64,000 bases of DNA from Alphaproteobacteria bacterium (GTDB lineage Bacteria; Pseudomonadota; Alphaproteobacteria; Reyranellales; Reyranellaceae): NCBI GenBank assembly GCA_019635875.1, contig JAHBYP010000006.1, positions 124,001 to 188,000 on the forward strand. The letters are read 5' to 3'. Shown here one piece after another: positions 16,993-25,341 of this stretch (the first letter of the stretch is position 1; every line of letters begins with the position of its first letter). Under the pieces are notes generated by a model. The model saw only the letters and a list, made by a program, of their open reading frames with translations, was not told the origin of the DNA and made no database searches. The position numbers and the translations under genes were made by a program.

Positions 16993-17916
16993 ATGGGTGC
17001 GCGCGCTGTGGCGATCGTCGCGGGCTTGATGGCGTTCTCGTTTCCGGCGCTGGCGCAATTGCCGACTCTCAAGGGGCAGGGTGCCATCGCGCAGGGCGCG
17101 GCCGACAAGCGTCGCGTCGACCGGCCGGCGCGCGACACGCTGTGGGCCTGCGGCTTCACGGTCATGGGGCTGTCGCTGAAGCGGCCGTGGCTGGCGGCGG
17201 ACGGCACGATCTATTTCGCCCGCAAGCCGATCGTCGCCGGCTCGGTGGCGTGGTCCGAGGCGCGCTTCTCGGCGCGCCGGCAGGGAGATCGGCTGCGCAT
17301 CACCGGCAGCGCGCTGCCCAGCCATCCCACCGGCAGCTTCCCGATCCCGCGCGACAGCGCGGCCGGCCGCTACGATCCCAATCCCAATTCGATCAGAGGG
17401 CGCGATATCGACTGGGTGTTGCCGGCGAATCCGACGCTGGCGCCGCAGGTCTCGTGCCTGCCGATGGGCCCGATCGGCATCACCGTCACCGGCGCGGTGC
17501 TTTTCCATGCGCTTGACGCCGAGGGCCGCGACGCCGTGGCCAACGAGATTTTCGACGGCTGCGAGGGCCATCCGCCGCCCGGCGGCCTGTATCACTACCA
17601 TCACCACGGCCCATGCCTGCCGCAGGCCGCGCCCGGCCAGGATTCGCCGCTGGTCGGCTGGGCGCTCGACGGCTTTGCGATCTACGGGCCCTATGGCGAG
17701 GGCGGTCGCAAGTACTCCAACAGGGATCTCGACGAGTGCCACGGCACAATCGGTCGGGTGCGCAGGATGGATGGCAGCTGGACGACGACCTACCACTACC
17801 GGGCCAACGACGAGTTCCCCTACACGCTGGGCTGCTTCAGGGGCGCGGTCGATCCGGCGCTGCTGCGGCGCGACCCTCCGCCGGGCGCGCCTGGCAAGGG
17901 GCCGCCGCCCCGTTGA
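16993..17916 (+). CDS. Secreted YHYH-domain protein
   Basis: A 307-residue protein with a signal peptide (ARAVAIVAGLMAFSFPALAQ, cleavage after ALA near residue 21). It carries GGLYHYHHHGPCL and DSPLVGWALDGFAIYGP, the hallmarks of the YHYH domain family, and later KYSNRDLDECHG and TYHYRANDEFPYTLGCFRG with conserved Cys. The function of this family is not established; the His clusters suggest metal binding in the periplasm or outside the cell. GGGGGAGGCGGATC precedes the ATG. It is divergent from serC, and its upstream region overlaps the serC leader only marginally. Confidence 0.85.
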   Translation: MGARAVAIVAGLMAFSFPALAQLPTLKGQGAIAQGAADKRRVDRPARDTLWACGFTVMGLSLKRPWLAADGTIYFARKPIVAGSVAWSEARFSARRQGDRLRITGSALPSHPTGSFPIPRDSAAGRYDPNPNSIRGRDIDWVLPANPTLAPQVSCLPMGPIGITVTGAVLFHALDAEGRDAVANEIFDGCEGHPPPGGLYHYHHHGPCLPQAAPGQDSPLVGWALDGFAIYGPYGEGGRKYSNRDLDECHGTIGRVRRMDGSWTTTYHYRANDEFPYTLGCFRGAVDPALLRRDPPPGAPGKGPPPR

Positions 17917-17973
17917 TTCGGCGCACGGCGTCACCATCTTGACGGAGCCGCGTTTGCGCGGCCTGGAGGGGCA

Positions 17974-18357
17974 ATGTCTCCCGATCGGGTCTGGCAGGTG
18001 TTCCAGGGCATCGGCCTGGCGTGGACCACGGCCGAAGTGGGCCGCGCCGGCACCATCAGCTTCAGGCAGAGGTCCATCCGGCCGCTGGCGGTCGAGGGCG
18101 TGGCGCAGGCCGGCAGCTTTGCTGCCGGCGCCGCGGGCTTCAAGACCGGCGGCAAGCTGGGCATGCTGGTCGGGCTGAAGACCGGGCCGGGCGTGCTGGC
18201 GACCGCCGCGGTCGGCGCCTGCATCGGCGGTCTCGCCGGCTATGTCGGCGCCAAGCGCTTCGCCGACGCGACCTTGCCCGAGGATCTCAGCGGCGCCACG
18301 GCGCGCGCCGCGATCCGCGCCCGCCTCGATCGATTGCGCCGTCGCACATCGCGCTGA
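17974..18357 (+). CDS. Small Gly-zipper-like membrane protein of unknown function
   Basis: A 127-residue protein not recognised as a named family. Residues about 50-95 form a glycine/alanine-rich hydrophobic stretch with repeated GxxxG spacing (GGKLGMLVGL, GACIGGLAGYVGAKRF), resembling glycine-zipper transmembrane hairpins. The N-terminal part is amphipathic and the C-terminus is basic (ARLDRLRRRTSR). Strong Shine-Dalgarno GGAGGGGC lies 5 bp before the ATG, so translation is likely. The PuuB-like oxidase gene follows after 19 bp. A membrane association is inferred. Confidence 0.65.
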   Translation: MSPDRVWQVFQGIGLAWTTAEVGRAGTISFRQRSIRPLAVEGVAQAGSFAAGAAGFKTGGKLGMLVGLKTGPGVLATAAVGACIGGLAGYVGAKRFADATLPEDLSGATARAAIRARLDRLRRRTSR

Positions 18358-18376
18358 GGCGCGCTACGGTCGGCCG

Positions 18377-19681
18377 ATGTCCGACCGTCCGATTCACCGT
18401 CCCGGCATGGAAGGCGGCCTGTGGGCCGCGACCGCCGCCGCCGCGCCCGATCTTCCCACCCTCGATGGCGAGCTGATCGCCGACGCCGTCGTCGTCGGCG
18501 GCGGCTTCACCGGCCTGTCGACGGCACTGCATGCCGCCGAGCGCGGCCTGTCGGTGGTGTTGCTCGAGGCCGACCAGATCGGCAGCGGCGCCTCGGGTCG
18601 CAATGGCGGGCAGGTGATCCCGGGCCTGAAGATGGATCCCAGCGCGCTGCGCCGCGACTACGGCCAGGACATGGGCGGCCGCATCGTGAAGCTCTCGGGC
18701 GGCGCCGCCGACCTGGTGTTCGACCTGATCAGGCGTCACGCGATGGATTGTCCCGCGACCCAGGGCGGCTGGATCCAGGGCGCGCACTCGCGGGTCGCGC
18801 TCAAATCGGTGCTGTCGCGCGCCGACGAATGGCAGCGCGAGGGCGCGCCGGCCGACATTCTCGACCGCAAGGCGATCGCCGAGGAAACCGGGCACGACTT
18901 CTACGAGGGTGGCTGGATCGATCGTCGCGCCGGCCAGGTCAATCCGCTGGCCTATGCGCGCGGCCTTGCCGGTGCGGCGGTAAAGGCCGGCGCGCGGCTG
19001 TTCGTGCGCTCGCGCGCCACGAGCATCGGCAAGGAGGGCGACGGCTGGCGCCTGAGGACCGCGACCGGCTCGGTGCGCGCCGGCCAGGTCGCGCTGTGCA
19101 CCGACGCCTACAGCGACGGGCTGTGGCCCGGCCTGCGCACGGCGCAGGTGCCGGTGAAGAGCGTGCAGATCGCCACCACGCCCCTGGGCCACAACGTGCG
19201 CAAGCGCATCCTGCCCAACGGCGCGGTGGTGTCGGAGACGCGCAAGCTCGCCTTCTATTATCGCCTCGACGCCGATGGCCGCCTGCTGATGGGCGGCCGC
19301 GGGCCGATGGGCGAGCATGTCGGCGACGCCACGCTCGATACCCTGGTGCGCGCCATGCGCCGCTTCTGGCCGTTCCTCGATGCGCCGCAGTTCGAGCACG
19401 CGTGGTCGGGCACGGTCGGCCTGACGCTCGACCACATGCCGCATGTCTGCCGTCTGGCACCCGGCGTGATAGCCGGCCTGGGTTACAACGGCCGCGGCGT
19501 GGCGATGACCACGGCGATGGGCACGGTGCTGGCCAAGGCGCTGTCGGGCACGCCGGACGCGGATCTCGAGCTGCCGCTGAGCGACCTGCCCCGGGTGCCG
19601 CTGTTCGGCATCCGCCAGCCCTTCATCGCGCTGGCCATCCAGTACCACCGCCTGCGCGATGCCGTGGGCCTGCCGGGATAG
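18377..19681 (+). CDS. FAD-dependent amine/amino-acid oxidase, PuuB/DAO type
   Basis: A 434-residue DAO-superfamily flavoprotein resembling gamma-glutamylputrescine oxidase. The N-terminal GMEGGLWAATAAAAPD is the W-containing opening of this branch. The FAD loop is VVVGGGFTGLSTALHAAERG near residue 38, followed by GSGASGRNGGQVIPG, where the flavin contact is expected. The C-terminal GLGYNGRGVAMTTAMG closes the FAD site. ATG at 18377 is favoured because homologues start with the MEGGLW-type segment; the frame is open upstream. A second member lies at 59568, sharing the same architecture including RNGGQVIPG and HQIATTPLG-like segments, but with a different context. The amine substrate is not known. 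Confidence 0.85.
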   Translation: MSDRPIHRPGMEGGLWAATAAAAPDLPTLDGELIADAVVVGGGFTGLSTALHAAERGLSVVLLEADQIGSGASGRNGGQVIPGLKMDPSALRRDYGQDMGGRIVKLSGGAADLVFDLIRRHAMDCPATQGGWIQGAHSRVALKSVLSRADEWQREGAPADILDRKAIAEETGHDFYEGGWIDRRAGQVNPLAYARGLAGAAVKAGARLFVRSRATSIGKEGDGWRLRTATGSVRAGQVALCTDAYSDGLWPGLRTAQVPVKSVQIATTPLGHNVRKRILPNGAVVSETRKLAFYYRLDADGRLLMGGRGPMGEHVGDATLDTLVRAMRRFWPFLDAPQFEHAWSGTVGLTLDHMPHVCRLAPGVIAGLGYNGRGVAMTTAMGTVLAKALSGTPDADLELPLSDLPRVPLFGIRQPFIALAIQYHRLRDAVGLPG

Positions 19682-19720
19682 GCACTGGCGCCGGCCGGCC
19701 GGATCGCCCATGTAGGGGCC

Positions 19721-19933
19721 ATGATGAAGGTTCTGTCCTACCTGTTCCTGATCCTCGCCGGCCTGTCGATGCTGGGCGCGCTGGGCTCGATCTTCATCGG
19801 CATGGCCGGGATGAGCGCCGGCGGGCTGGAGCGGGCGCAGCGCAGCAACCGCTTCATGTGGTGGCGCGTGCGCCTGCAGCTGGCGGCGATCGTGTTCATC
19901 ATTCTCTGGTACTTCACCAGCCGCGCCGGCTGA
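19721..19933 (+). CDS. HIG1-type twin-transmembrane small protein
   Basis: A 70-residue protein with two hydrophobic spans (about 4-30 and 50-66) joined by a short loop GLERAQRSNRFMWWRVRLQ. The NRFMWWRVRLQ loop matches the R-x3-R-x2-Q pattern of bacterial HIG1 (hypoxia-induced) domain proteins, which associate with respiratory complexes. TAGGGGCC precedes tandem ATG codons. It is followed by the cobalamin adenosyltransferase gene after 12 bp. The family match is by pattern and is moderately certain. Confidence 0.7.
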   Translation: MMKVLSYLFLILAGLSMLGALGSIFIGMAGMSAGGLERAQRSNRFMWWRVRLQLAAIVFIILWYFTSRAG

Positions 19934-19945
19934 CGGATCGCGACC

Positions 19946-20515
19946 ATGGTCACACTCACCCGCATCTACACGCGCGGCGGCGACAAGGGAAAGACCTCGC
20001 TCGGCACCGGCAAGCGCGTGGCCAAGCACGATCAGCGCGTCTGCGCCTTCGGCGCGGTCGACGAGGCCAACGCCGCGATCGGCCTGGTGCGCCTGCATTC
20101 GCCGTCGCCCGAGGTCGACGCCATGCTGAGCCGCATCCAGAACGATCTGTTCGATCTCGGCGCCGACCTGTGCACGCCGGACGACGGCACCAAGGTGGAA
20201 TGGCAGCCGCTGCGCATCGTCGTCGGCCAGGTCGAGCGGCTGGAAAGGGAGATCGACGCGCTCAACGCCGAGCTCAAGCCGCTCAACTCCTTCGTGCTGC
20301 CCGGCGGCAGCGCGGCGGCCGCCCATCTGCATCTGGCGCGCACCGTGGCGCGGCGCGCCGAGCGCGAGATGACGGCCCTGGCCGAGCGCGAGGCGGTCAA
20401 TCCCGAGGCCATCCGCTACATCAACCGCCTGTCGGATCTGCTCTTCGTGCTGTCGCGTCACGTCAACGATCGCGGCGCGAAGGACGTGTTATGGGTGCCC
20501 GGCGCGAATCGCTGA
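19946..20515 (+). CDS. Cob(I)yrinic acid a,c-diamide adenosyltransferase (PduO type)
   Basis: A 189-residue ATP:cob(I)alamin adenosyltransferase that makes coenzyme B12. The N-terminal YTRGGDKGKTSLGTG (8-22) is the ATP-binding motif. Downstream conserved segments are FGAVDEANAAIG, NDLFDLGADL and FVLPGGSAAAAHLHLARTVARRAER, then YINRLSDLLFVLSR. All are characteristic of the PduO/MMAB class. In this window its product is directly relevant to the adenosylcobalamin-dependent ribonucleotide reductase at 44292. It lies in a same-strand run between the HIG1-like gene and etfB. Confidence 0.93.
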   Translation: MVTLTRIYTRGGDKGKTSLGTGKRVAKHDQRVCAFGAVDEANAAIGLVRLHSPSPEVDAMLSRIQNDLFDLGADLCTPDDGTKVEWQPLRIVVGQVERLEREIDALNAELKPLNSFVLPGGSAAAAHLHLARTVARRAEREMTALAEREAVNPEAIRYINRLSDLLFVLSRHVNDRGAKDVLWVPGANR

Positions 20516-20596
20516 TCGGCCGCACCCGGCGCTCAAGCGGTTGATTCGGCACCGCTTTCACTGATCGGAATGGCTTGTGTGCAGTGCCGCATCGGC

Positions 20597-20625
20597 TTGA
20601 CAGGCTGACGCAAGGCGACCTACAC
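20597..20625 (+). promoter_or_regulatory. Putative promoter for etfBA
   Basis: TTGACA at 20597-20602, a 17 bp spacer and CTACAC at 20620-20625. The -35 matches consensus fully; the -10 is weaker. It lies 40 bp upstream of the etfB ATG in the 149 bp gap after the adenosyltransferase gene. Confidence 0.45.
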
Positions 20626-20664
20626 CCACGCCTTCGCAAGAAAAATCCCGAGGGCCAACGACAA

Positions 20665-21411
20665 ATGAAGGTGCTGGTCGCGGTCAAGCGCGTGATCGAC
20701 TACAACGTCAAGATCCGCGTCAAGGCCGACAAGACGGGCGTCGAGACGGCGAACGTCAAGATGTCGATGAATCCCTTCGACGAGATCGCCGTGGAAGAGG
20801 CGATCCGCATGAAGGAGAAGGGCAAGGCGACCGAGGTGATCGCCTTCAGCGCCGGCCCGGCCCAGTGCCAGGAGACCATCCGCACCGCCTTGGCCATGGG
20901 CGCCGACCGCGGCGTGCACGTGCTGAGCGACGCCGAGCTGCAGCCGCTGGCCGTCGCCAAGCTGATGAAGGCCGTGGTCGACAAGGAACAGCCCGGCCTG
21001 GTGATCGTCGGCAAGCAGGCGATCGACGACGACAGCAACCAGACCGGCCAGATGCTGGCCGCGCTGCTCGGCTGGCCGCAGGGCACCTTCGCCAACAAGC
21101 TGGAGATCGGCGACGGCATCGCGGTCAAGCGCGAGGTCGATGGCGGCCTGGAGAACATCACGCTCAAGCTGCCGGCGGTGATCACCACCGACCTGCGACT
21201 GAACGAGCCGCGCTACGCCTCGCTGCCCAACATCATGAAGGCGAAGAAGAAGCCGATCGAGCAGCTGACCGCCGAGGCGCTGGGCGTCGACGTCGCGCCG
21301 CGCCTGAAGACCTTGAAGGTCGAGGAGCCGCCGACGCGCAAGGCCGGCATCAAGGTCAAGACCGTGGCCGAGCTCATCGAGAAGCTCAAGAACGAGGCGG
21401 GAGTGATCTGA
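20665..21411 (+). CDS. etfB: Electron transfer flavoprotein beta subunit
   Basis: A 248-residue small ETF subunit. It opens with [19 protein letters not shown] and has [19 protein letters not shown], then [31 protein letters not shown], the AMP-binding signature region. ETF carries electrons from acyl-CoA and other dehydrogenases to ETF-ubiquinone oxidoreductase. Start at 20665 gives the canonical N-terminus. The stop overlaps the etfA start by one base (TGATG), so the subunits are coupled. It likely serves the acyl-CoA dehydrogenase at 54871 among others. Confidence 0.96.
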   Translation: MKVLVAVKRVIDYNVKIRVKADKTGVETANVKMSMNPFDEIAVEEAIRMKEKGKATEVIAFSAGPAQCQETIRTALAMGADRGVHVLSDAELQPLAVAKLMKAVVDKEQPGLVIVGKQAIDDDSNQTGQMLAALLGWPQGTFANKLEIGDGIAVKREVDGGLENITLKLPAVITTDLRLNEPRYASLPNIMKAKKKPIEQLTAEALGVDVAPRLKTLKVEEPPTRKAGIKVKTVAELIEKLKNEAGVI

Positions 21412-22346
21412 TGAGCGTCCTCGTTGTCGCCGCGCATGACGGCAAGACCATCCGCGCCAATGTCGCCAACGCCGTCGCCGCCGCGACGCAGATCGGCGGC
21501 GACGTCCACGTCCTGGTCGCGGGCAGCAATGCCGGCGAGGCCGCCAAGGCGGCTGCCGCGATCTCGGGCGTTGCCAAGGTGCTGCAGGCCGAAGACGCGG
21601 CCTACGCCAACTGGGTGGCCGAGGACATCGCGCCGCTGATCGTCAAGCTGGCGCCGAGCTACGGCCACGTCATCATGGCCGCCGACACGGTGGGCAAGAA
21701 CGTCATGCCGCGCGTCGCCGCCCTGCTCGATGTCGCCCAGGTCTCGGAGGCGATCCAGATCGTCTCGCCCGACACCTTCGTGCGCCCGATCTACGCCGGC
21801 AACGCCATGGCCACGGTGCAGTCGACCGACAAGGTCAAGGTGATCACCGTGCGTCCCACCAACTTCAAGGCGGCCGCCGGCGGCGGCTCGGCGGCGATCG
21901 AGCAGATCGGCGGCGCCGGCAGCGCCGGCCTGTCTTCCTATGTCGGCGCCGAGATCTCCAAGTCGGAGCGGCCGGAGCTGACCAGCGCCAAGATCGTCGT
22001 CTCCGGCGGCCGCGGCCTGGCCTCGGGCGAGAACTTCAAGATGCTCGAGACCCTGGCCGACAGGCTCGGCGCCGGTCTCGGCGCCAGCCGCGCCGCAGTC
22101 GACGCGGGCTACGTGCCCAACGACTACCAGGTCGGCCAGACCGGCAAGGTGGTGGCGCCCGACCTGTACATCGCCATCGGCATTTCCGGCGCCATCCAGC
22201 ATCTCGCCGGCATGAAGGACAGCAAGACGATCGTCGCCATCAACAAGGACGAGGAGGCGCCGATCTTCCAGGTCGCCGACTACGGGATCGTCGGCGATCT
22301 GTTCCAGATCGTGCCCGAGCTGACGGCGGCCATCGAGAAGAAGTGA
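21411..22346 (+). CDS. etfA: Electron transfer flavoprotein alpha subunit
   Basis: A 311-residue FAD-binding ETF subunit. The N-terminal domain is [20 protein letters not shown]. The C-terminal FAD domain has [57 protein letters not shown] and [20 protein letters not shown], all diagnostic. It pairs with EtfB. The hbd gene follows after 61 bp that contain a strong hairpin. Confidence 0.97.
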   Translation: MSVLVVAAHDGKTIRANVANAVAAATQIGGDVHVLVAGSNAGEAAKAAAAISGVAKVLQAEDAAYANWVAEDIAPLIVKLAPSYGHVIMAADTVGKNVMPRVAALLDVAQVSEAIQIVSPDTFVRPIYAGNAMATVQSTDKVKVITVRPTNFKAAAGGGSAAIEQIGGAGSAGLSSYVGAEISKSERPELTSAKIVVSGGRGLASGENFKMLETLADRLGAGLGASRAAVDAGYVPNDYQVGQTGKVVAPDLYIAIGISGAIQHLAGMKDSKTIVAINKDEEAPIFQVADYGIVGDLFQIVPELTAAIEKK

Positions 22347-22357
22347 GTCCGGCGGGC

Positions 22358-22379
22358 GGGCGATCCTGTAGGATCGCCC
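22358..22379. terminator. Perfect hairpin between etfA and hbd
   Basis: GGGCGATCC-TGTA-GGATCGCCC, a 9 bp perfect stem with a 4-base loop. No T-run follows, so it may be an attenuator or RNA-processing signal rather than a full intrinsic terminator. Confidence 0.6.
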
Positions 22380-22407
22380 GGCGCCTGTGTTTCGGGGGTA
22401 CGGTAGG

Positions 22408-23280
22408 ATGATCCAGCGGATCGGCGTCATCGGCGCTGGCCAGATGGGTGGCGGCATCGCGCATGTCTGCGCGCTCAAGGGCCTGCAGGTGAAGCTGCTC
22501 GACCTCGACCAGCCGGCGCTCGACAAGGCGCTCGACTCGTTGAGCGGCAACATGGACCGCCAGATCGGCCGCGGCCTGATCAAGCCGGACGAGAAGGATG
22601 CCGCCCTGCGCCGCATCCAGACCGGCACGGACTACGGCATGCTGGCCGATTGCGACCTGGTGATCGAGGCGGCGACCGAGAACGAGGCGGTCAAGCGCGA
22701 GATCTTCAAGAAGGTCTGCCCGGTGGTGCCGCCGACCACGCTCTTGGCAACCAACACCTCGTCGATCTCGGTGACGCGCCTGGCGTCGACCACCGACCGG
22801 CCCGGCAAGTTCATGGGCATGCATTTCATGAACCCGGTGCCGATGATGCGCCTGGTCGAGCTGATCCGCGGCATCGCCACCGAGGAGGAGACGTTCCGCG
22901 CCATCCGCGACCTGACGATCCGCCTCGACAAGACGCCGGCCAACGCCGAGGACTTCCCGGCCTTCATCGTCAACCGCATCCTGCTGCCGATGATCAACGA
23001 GGCGGTCTACGCGCTCTACGAGGGCGTCGGCACCGTCGAGTCGATCGACACGGCGATGAAGCTGGGCGCCAACCACCCGATGGGCCCGCTCGAGCTCGCC
23101 GACTTCATCGGCCTGGATACCTGCCTCTCGGTGATGCAGGTGCTTTACGAGGGCCTCGCCGACTCGAAGTACCGCCCGTGCCCGCTGCTGGTGAAGTACG
23201 TCGAGGCCGGCTGGATCGGCCGCAAGGTCAAGCGCGGCTTCTACGACTACTCCGGCGAACGCCCCGTCCCGACGCGTTGA
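22408..23280 (+). CDS. 3-hydroxybutyryl-CoA dehydrogenase
   Basis: A 290-residue NAD(P)-dependent 3-hydroxyacyl-CoA dehydrogenase, single-domain Hbd/PaaH type. The dinucleotide loop is IGVIGAGQMGGGIAHV (5-20). NTSSISVTRLA, HFMNPVPMMRLVELIRG with the catalytic His, and GFIVNRIL-like AFIVNRILLPMINEA follow. GPLELADFIGLDT is the dimer helix. It acts in fatty-acid, polyhydroxybutyrate or aromatic degradation routes. ATG at 22408 follows TACGGTAGG. The association with etfBA is a frequent alphaproteobacterial arrangement. Confidence 0.94.
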   Translation: MIQRIGVIGAGQMGGGIAHVCALKGLQVKLLDLDQPALDKALDSLSGNMDRQIGRGLIKPDEKDAALRRIQTGTDYGMLADCDLVIEAATENEAVKREIFKKVCPVVPPTTLLATNTSSISVTRLASTTDRPGKFMGMHFMNPVPMMRLVELIRGIATEEETFRAIRDLTIRLDKTPANAEDFPAFIVNRILLPMINEAVYALYEGVGTVESIDTAMKLGANHPMGPLELADFIGLDTCLSVMQVLYEGLADSKYRPCPLLVKYVEAGWIGRKVKRGFYDYSGERPVPTR

Positions 23281-23287
23281 CATCCGC

Positions 23288-23413
23288 TGTCGTCCTGAGC
23301 GCAGCGAAGGACCTCGCGGTCGATATGCCGATCACCTGCGGCGCCGGATGATCTCCGGCGCCGCCTGCGTTTGATCGAACCACCGCAAGGTCCTTCGCTT
23401 CGCTCAGGACGAC
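23288..23413. repeat. Family C palindromic repeat (TCGTCCTGAGCGCAGCGAAGGACC)
   Basis: Arms TGTCGTCCTGAGCGCAGCGA with AGGACCT and its counterpart AGGTCC with TTCGCTCAGGACGAC, 126 bp overall, with an inner GGCGCCGGATGATCTCCGGCGCC hairpin in the loop. It resembles family A in arm layout but has a different core. It lies between the convergent hbd and glycosyltransferase genes. Confidence 0.88.
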
Positions 23414-23467
23414 GGAGCCAACCGATCAAATCCTGCGCCACGCCGGCTCCCGACGCGTTGATCTTTA

Positions 23468-23538
23468 GGAGCGCCGGCGTCCCGCCGGCTCATGATGGCG
23501 GCGCAATGCGCCGCCTGCCGGCGGGACGCCGGCGCTCC
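23468..23538. repeat. Family D: nested perfect inverted repeat
   Basis: The outer stem is 21 bp and perfect (23468-23488 with 23518-23538, beginning GGAGCGCCGGCGTCCCGCCG). Inside the loop is a second perfect stem, GGCGGCGC-AAT-GCGCCGCC. It would give an extended double hairpin in RNA or a cruciform in DNA, and sits 3' of the glycosyltransferase gene. Confidence 0.9.
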
Positions 23539-23546
23539 CAAAGACG

Positions 23547-24719
23547 CTAACCAATCAACTCCTGTGCCGCGCTCACGATGCGCACGAGGCTGCCCGATTC
23601 GCCGCGCTGGTTGATCGCCTGCGCGACCTGCAGCGCGCGGGCCGGCGCCTCGCCCTGGGTCAGCTCGCGCATGGCGCGCGCCGCCTGCGCCGCCGAGGTC
23701 AGCCGGCGCCGCGCATGCACCGAGACACCCAGCCGGTCGACGGTGTTGGCACTGACCTGCTGATCGGCGACCTCAGGCCACAGCATCTGCGGGCGTCCGG
23801 CGCCCATCGCCGCCGCCAGGGTCGCGGCGGCGCCGTGATGAACGACGACATGCGCGCCGCGCGTCACGTCGGCGAGCGGCGGTGGCCGGTCGAAGACATG
23901 CACCTTTCGCTCGCCGAGATACTGGCGGATCTCCGGTGTGACGCGCTTGACGTAGGCCGCGCCGGGCAGGCCGCATTCGACCAGCGACTGCAGGATCATG
24001 CGCAATTGGGGATGGGTCGCCGAGAGATAGGCATAGAAAGAGGGCCGCCCGGCCGGCGCCACGGGCGGCGGGATCGACTCCAGCGGTCCGGCGTCGGGCT
24101 GGCTGCGGAAGCCGGCATAGGGATCGGTCTCGGCGAACGAGGTCACGAAGTGACGCGTGCCGCCGATCACCGCCGGCACCGTGTCGGCGACGATGCCGCC
24201 CAGCCGCTGCTGCGCCGAGCGCACCGCCTCCAGGATCCTCTCGGGCGGCGCGAAGCGCTGCGTCGCGGGGTCGAAGATCGGGAACTCACCCTGATCGGGC
24301 GGGGGCAGGATGTAGCCGTGGCCCATGGCGATGGTGGGAATGCGGCCATGGGCGGCCAGCGTCGCCACCGGCGCGTACTCGGCGACGACCAGTGCCGGCT
24401 GCAGCGCCAGGAACAGCATGTGCCAGGCATGCGCCAGCCGGAACAGGTGCTCGGCGTTGGCGAAGTTGTTGACCGCCAGCAGGTCGGCGTAGCTGCCGGG
24501 CACGAAGCTCGGCTGCGTGGGATGCAGCAGGCCCACTGCCATCGGCGCCTGCATCACGATCCATGGCTTGCCGGCGAAGAGCTCCGCCGTGCCGATCAGG
24601 TCGCGCACCACGAAGACCGGCTCGTGGCCCTCGGCGGCCAGCGCCGTGGCGACCTGCGAGAGGCGATCGACGTAGCCGATGCCGCCACCCAGCTCCCAGG
24701 CGAAGAGGATGCGCGCCAT
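23547..24719 (-). CDS. UGT/MGT-like glycosyltransferase (GT1-type)
   Basis: A 390-residue protein with GT-B fold features. The N-terminus ILFAWELGGGIGYVDRLSQVA has the glycine-rich donor/acceptor loop of MurG/UGT-like enzymes. The C-terminal domain carries HVVVHHGAAATLAAAMGAGRPQMLWPEVADQQVSA, matching the HHGG-GT-aalxaGvPxxxxPxxxDQ donor-binding pattern of macrolide-type glycosyltransferases. No signal peptide is seen. Acceptor and sugar are unknown; a glycolipid or secondary metabolite is possible. It lies 9 bp upstream (in transcription) of nothing obvious except repeat D, and 9 bp downstream of the tlpA-like gene, so the two may be cotranscribed. Confidence 0.82.
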   Translation of the reverse strand: MARILFAWELGGGIGYVDRLSQVATALAAEGHEPVFVVRDLIGTAELFAGKPWIVMQAPMAVGLLHPTQPSFVPGSYADLLAVNNFANAEHLFRLAHAWHMLFLALQPALVVAEYAPVATLAAHGRIPTIAMGHGYILPPPDQGEFPIFDPATQRFAPPERILEAVRSAQQRLGGIVADTVPAVIGGTRHFVTSFAETDPYAGFRSQPDAGPLESIPPPVAPAGRPSFYAYLSATHPQLRMILQSLVECGLPGAAYVKRVTPEIRQYLGERKVHVFDRPPPLADVTRGAHVVVHHGAAATLAAAMGAGRPQMLWPEVADQQVSANTVDRLGVSVHARRRLTSAAQAARAMRELTQGEAPARALQVAQAINQRGESGSLVRIVSAAQELIG

Positions 24720-24728
24720 CGGCTCGGG

Positions 24729-25307
24729 TCAGTTCTCGTCGATCAGGTGGCGGATCAGGGCGACGGCCTCGGGGGTGTCCCATTCCGCGTCGCCCGCCAG
24801 GCGGCCGACCTCGCGGCCCTGCTTGTCCACGAGGATCGAGGTCGGCAGCACCAGGATGTCGAGCTTGCCGTAGGCCGCGCGCTTGTCGTCGAGAAAGACG
24901 TCGAGCGCGGTGAGCTCCTTGTCGCGGATGAACGGCGCCACCTTGGCGCGCGTCGGCCCGTCGAGCGACAGCGCCAGCACCGCGAACTTCTCCTTGCCGA
25001 TGGTCGTGGCGAGCCGGTTGAGGCTGGGCATCTCCTTGACGCAGGGGATGCACCAGGTCGCCCAGAAGTTGATCAGCACGACCTTGCCCCTGAAGGCGTC
25101 GAAGCTCGCGTCGCCGCCGTCGAGGTTCTTGAACGGAAAGGCCGGGATCGCCGCGCGCGGCTCCTTGAGCTCGACCTTGGCGACCGAGCCGGCCAAGGGC
25201 GGCTTGGCGATCTCGGCATGGGCGATGCCGGCCATCGCGACAAGCGCGACAAGTGCCAGCGGGAGCCGGCGCAGGACGGGGAGGCAAACCGAAAAGAACT
25301 GTGCCAT
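24729..25307 (-). CDS. TlpA-family thiol-disulfide reductase
   Basis: A 192-residue secreted thioredoxin-fold protein. The N-terminus has a signal peptide (LPLALVALVAMAGIAHA, cleavage near residue 31). The redox motif is FWATWCIPC with Cys86 and Cys89, preceded by GKVVLINFW and followed by EMPSLNRL. The cis-Pro lies in LVLPTSILVD. It should reduce periplasmic disulfides, for example in cytochrome c or copper-centre maturation. ATG 25307 has TAGGA 8 bp before it; an ATG 9 bp further upstream is an alternative. It is divergent from argH. Confidence 0.88.
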   Translation of the reverse strand: MAQFFSVCLPVLRRLPLALVALVAMAGIAHAEIAKPPLAGSVAKVELKEPRAAIPAFPFKNLDGGDASFDAFRGKVVLINFWATWCIPCVKEMPSLNRLATTIGKEKFAVLALSLDGPTRAKVAPFIRDKELTALDVFLDDKRAAYGKLDILVLPTSILVDKQGREVGRLAGDAEWDTPEAVALIRHLIDEN

Positions 25308-25341
25308 AAGCGCCATCCTACGTTGATTCGATGGGAAAATC

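Noticed and set aside
18287..20461. A 724-codon minus-strand frame
   Set aside because: Antisense to the PuuB-like, HIG1-like and adenosyltransferase genes; no recognisable domain.
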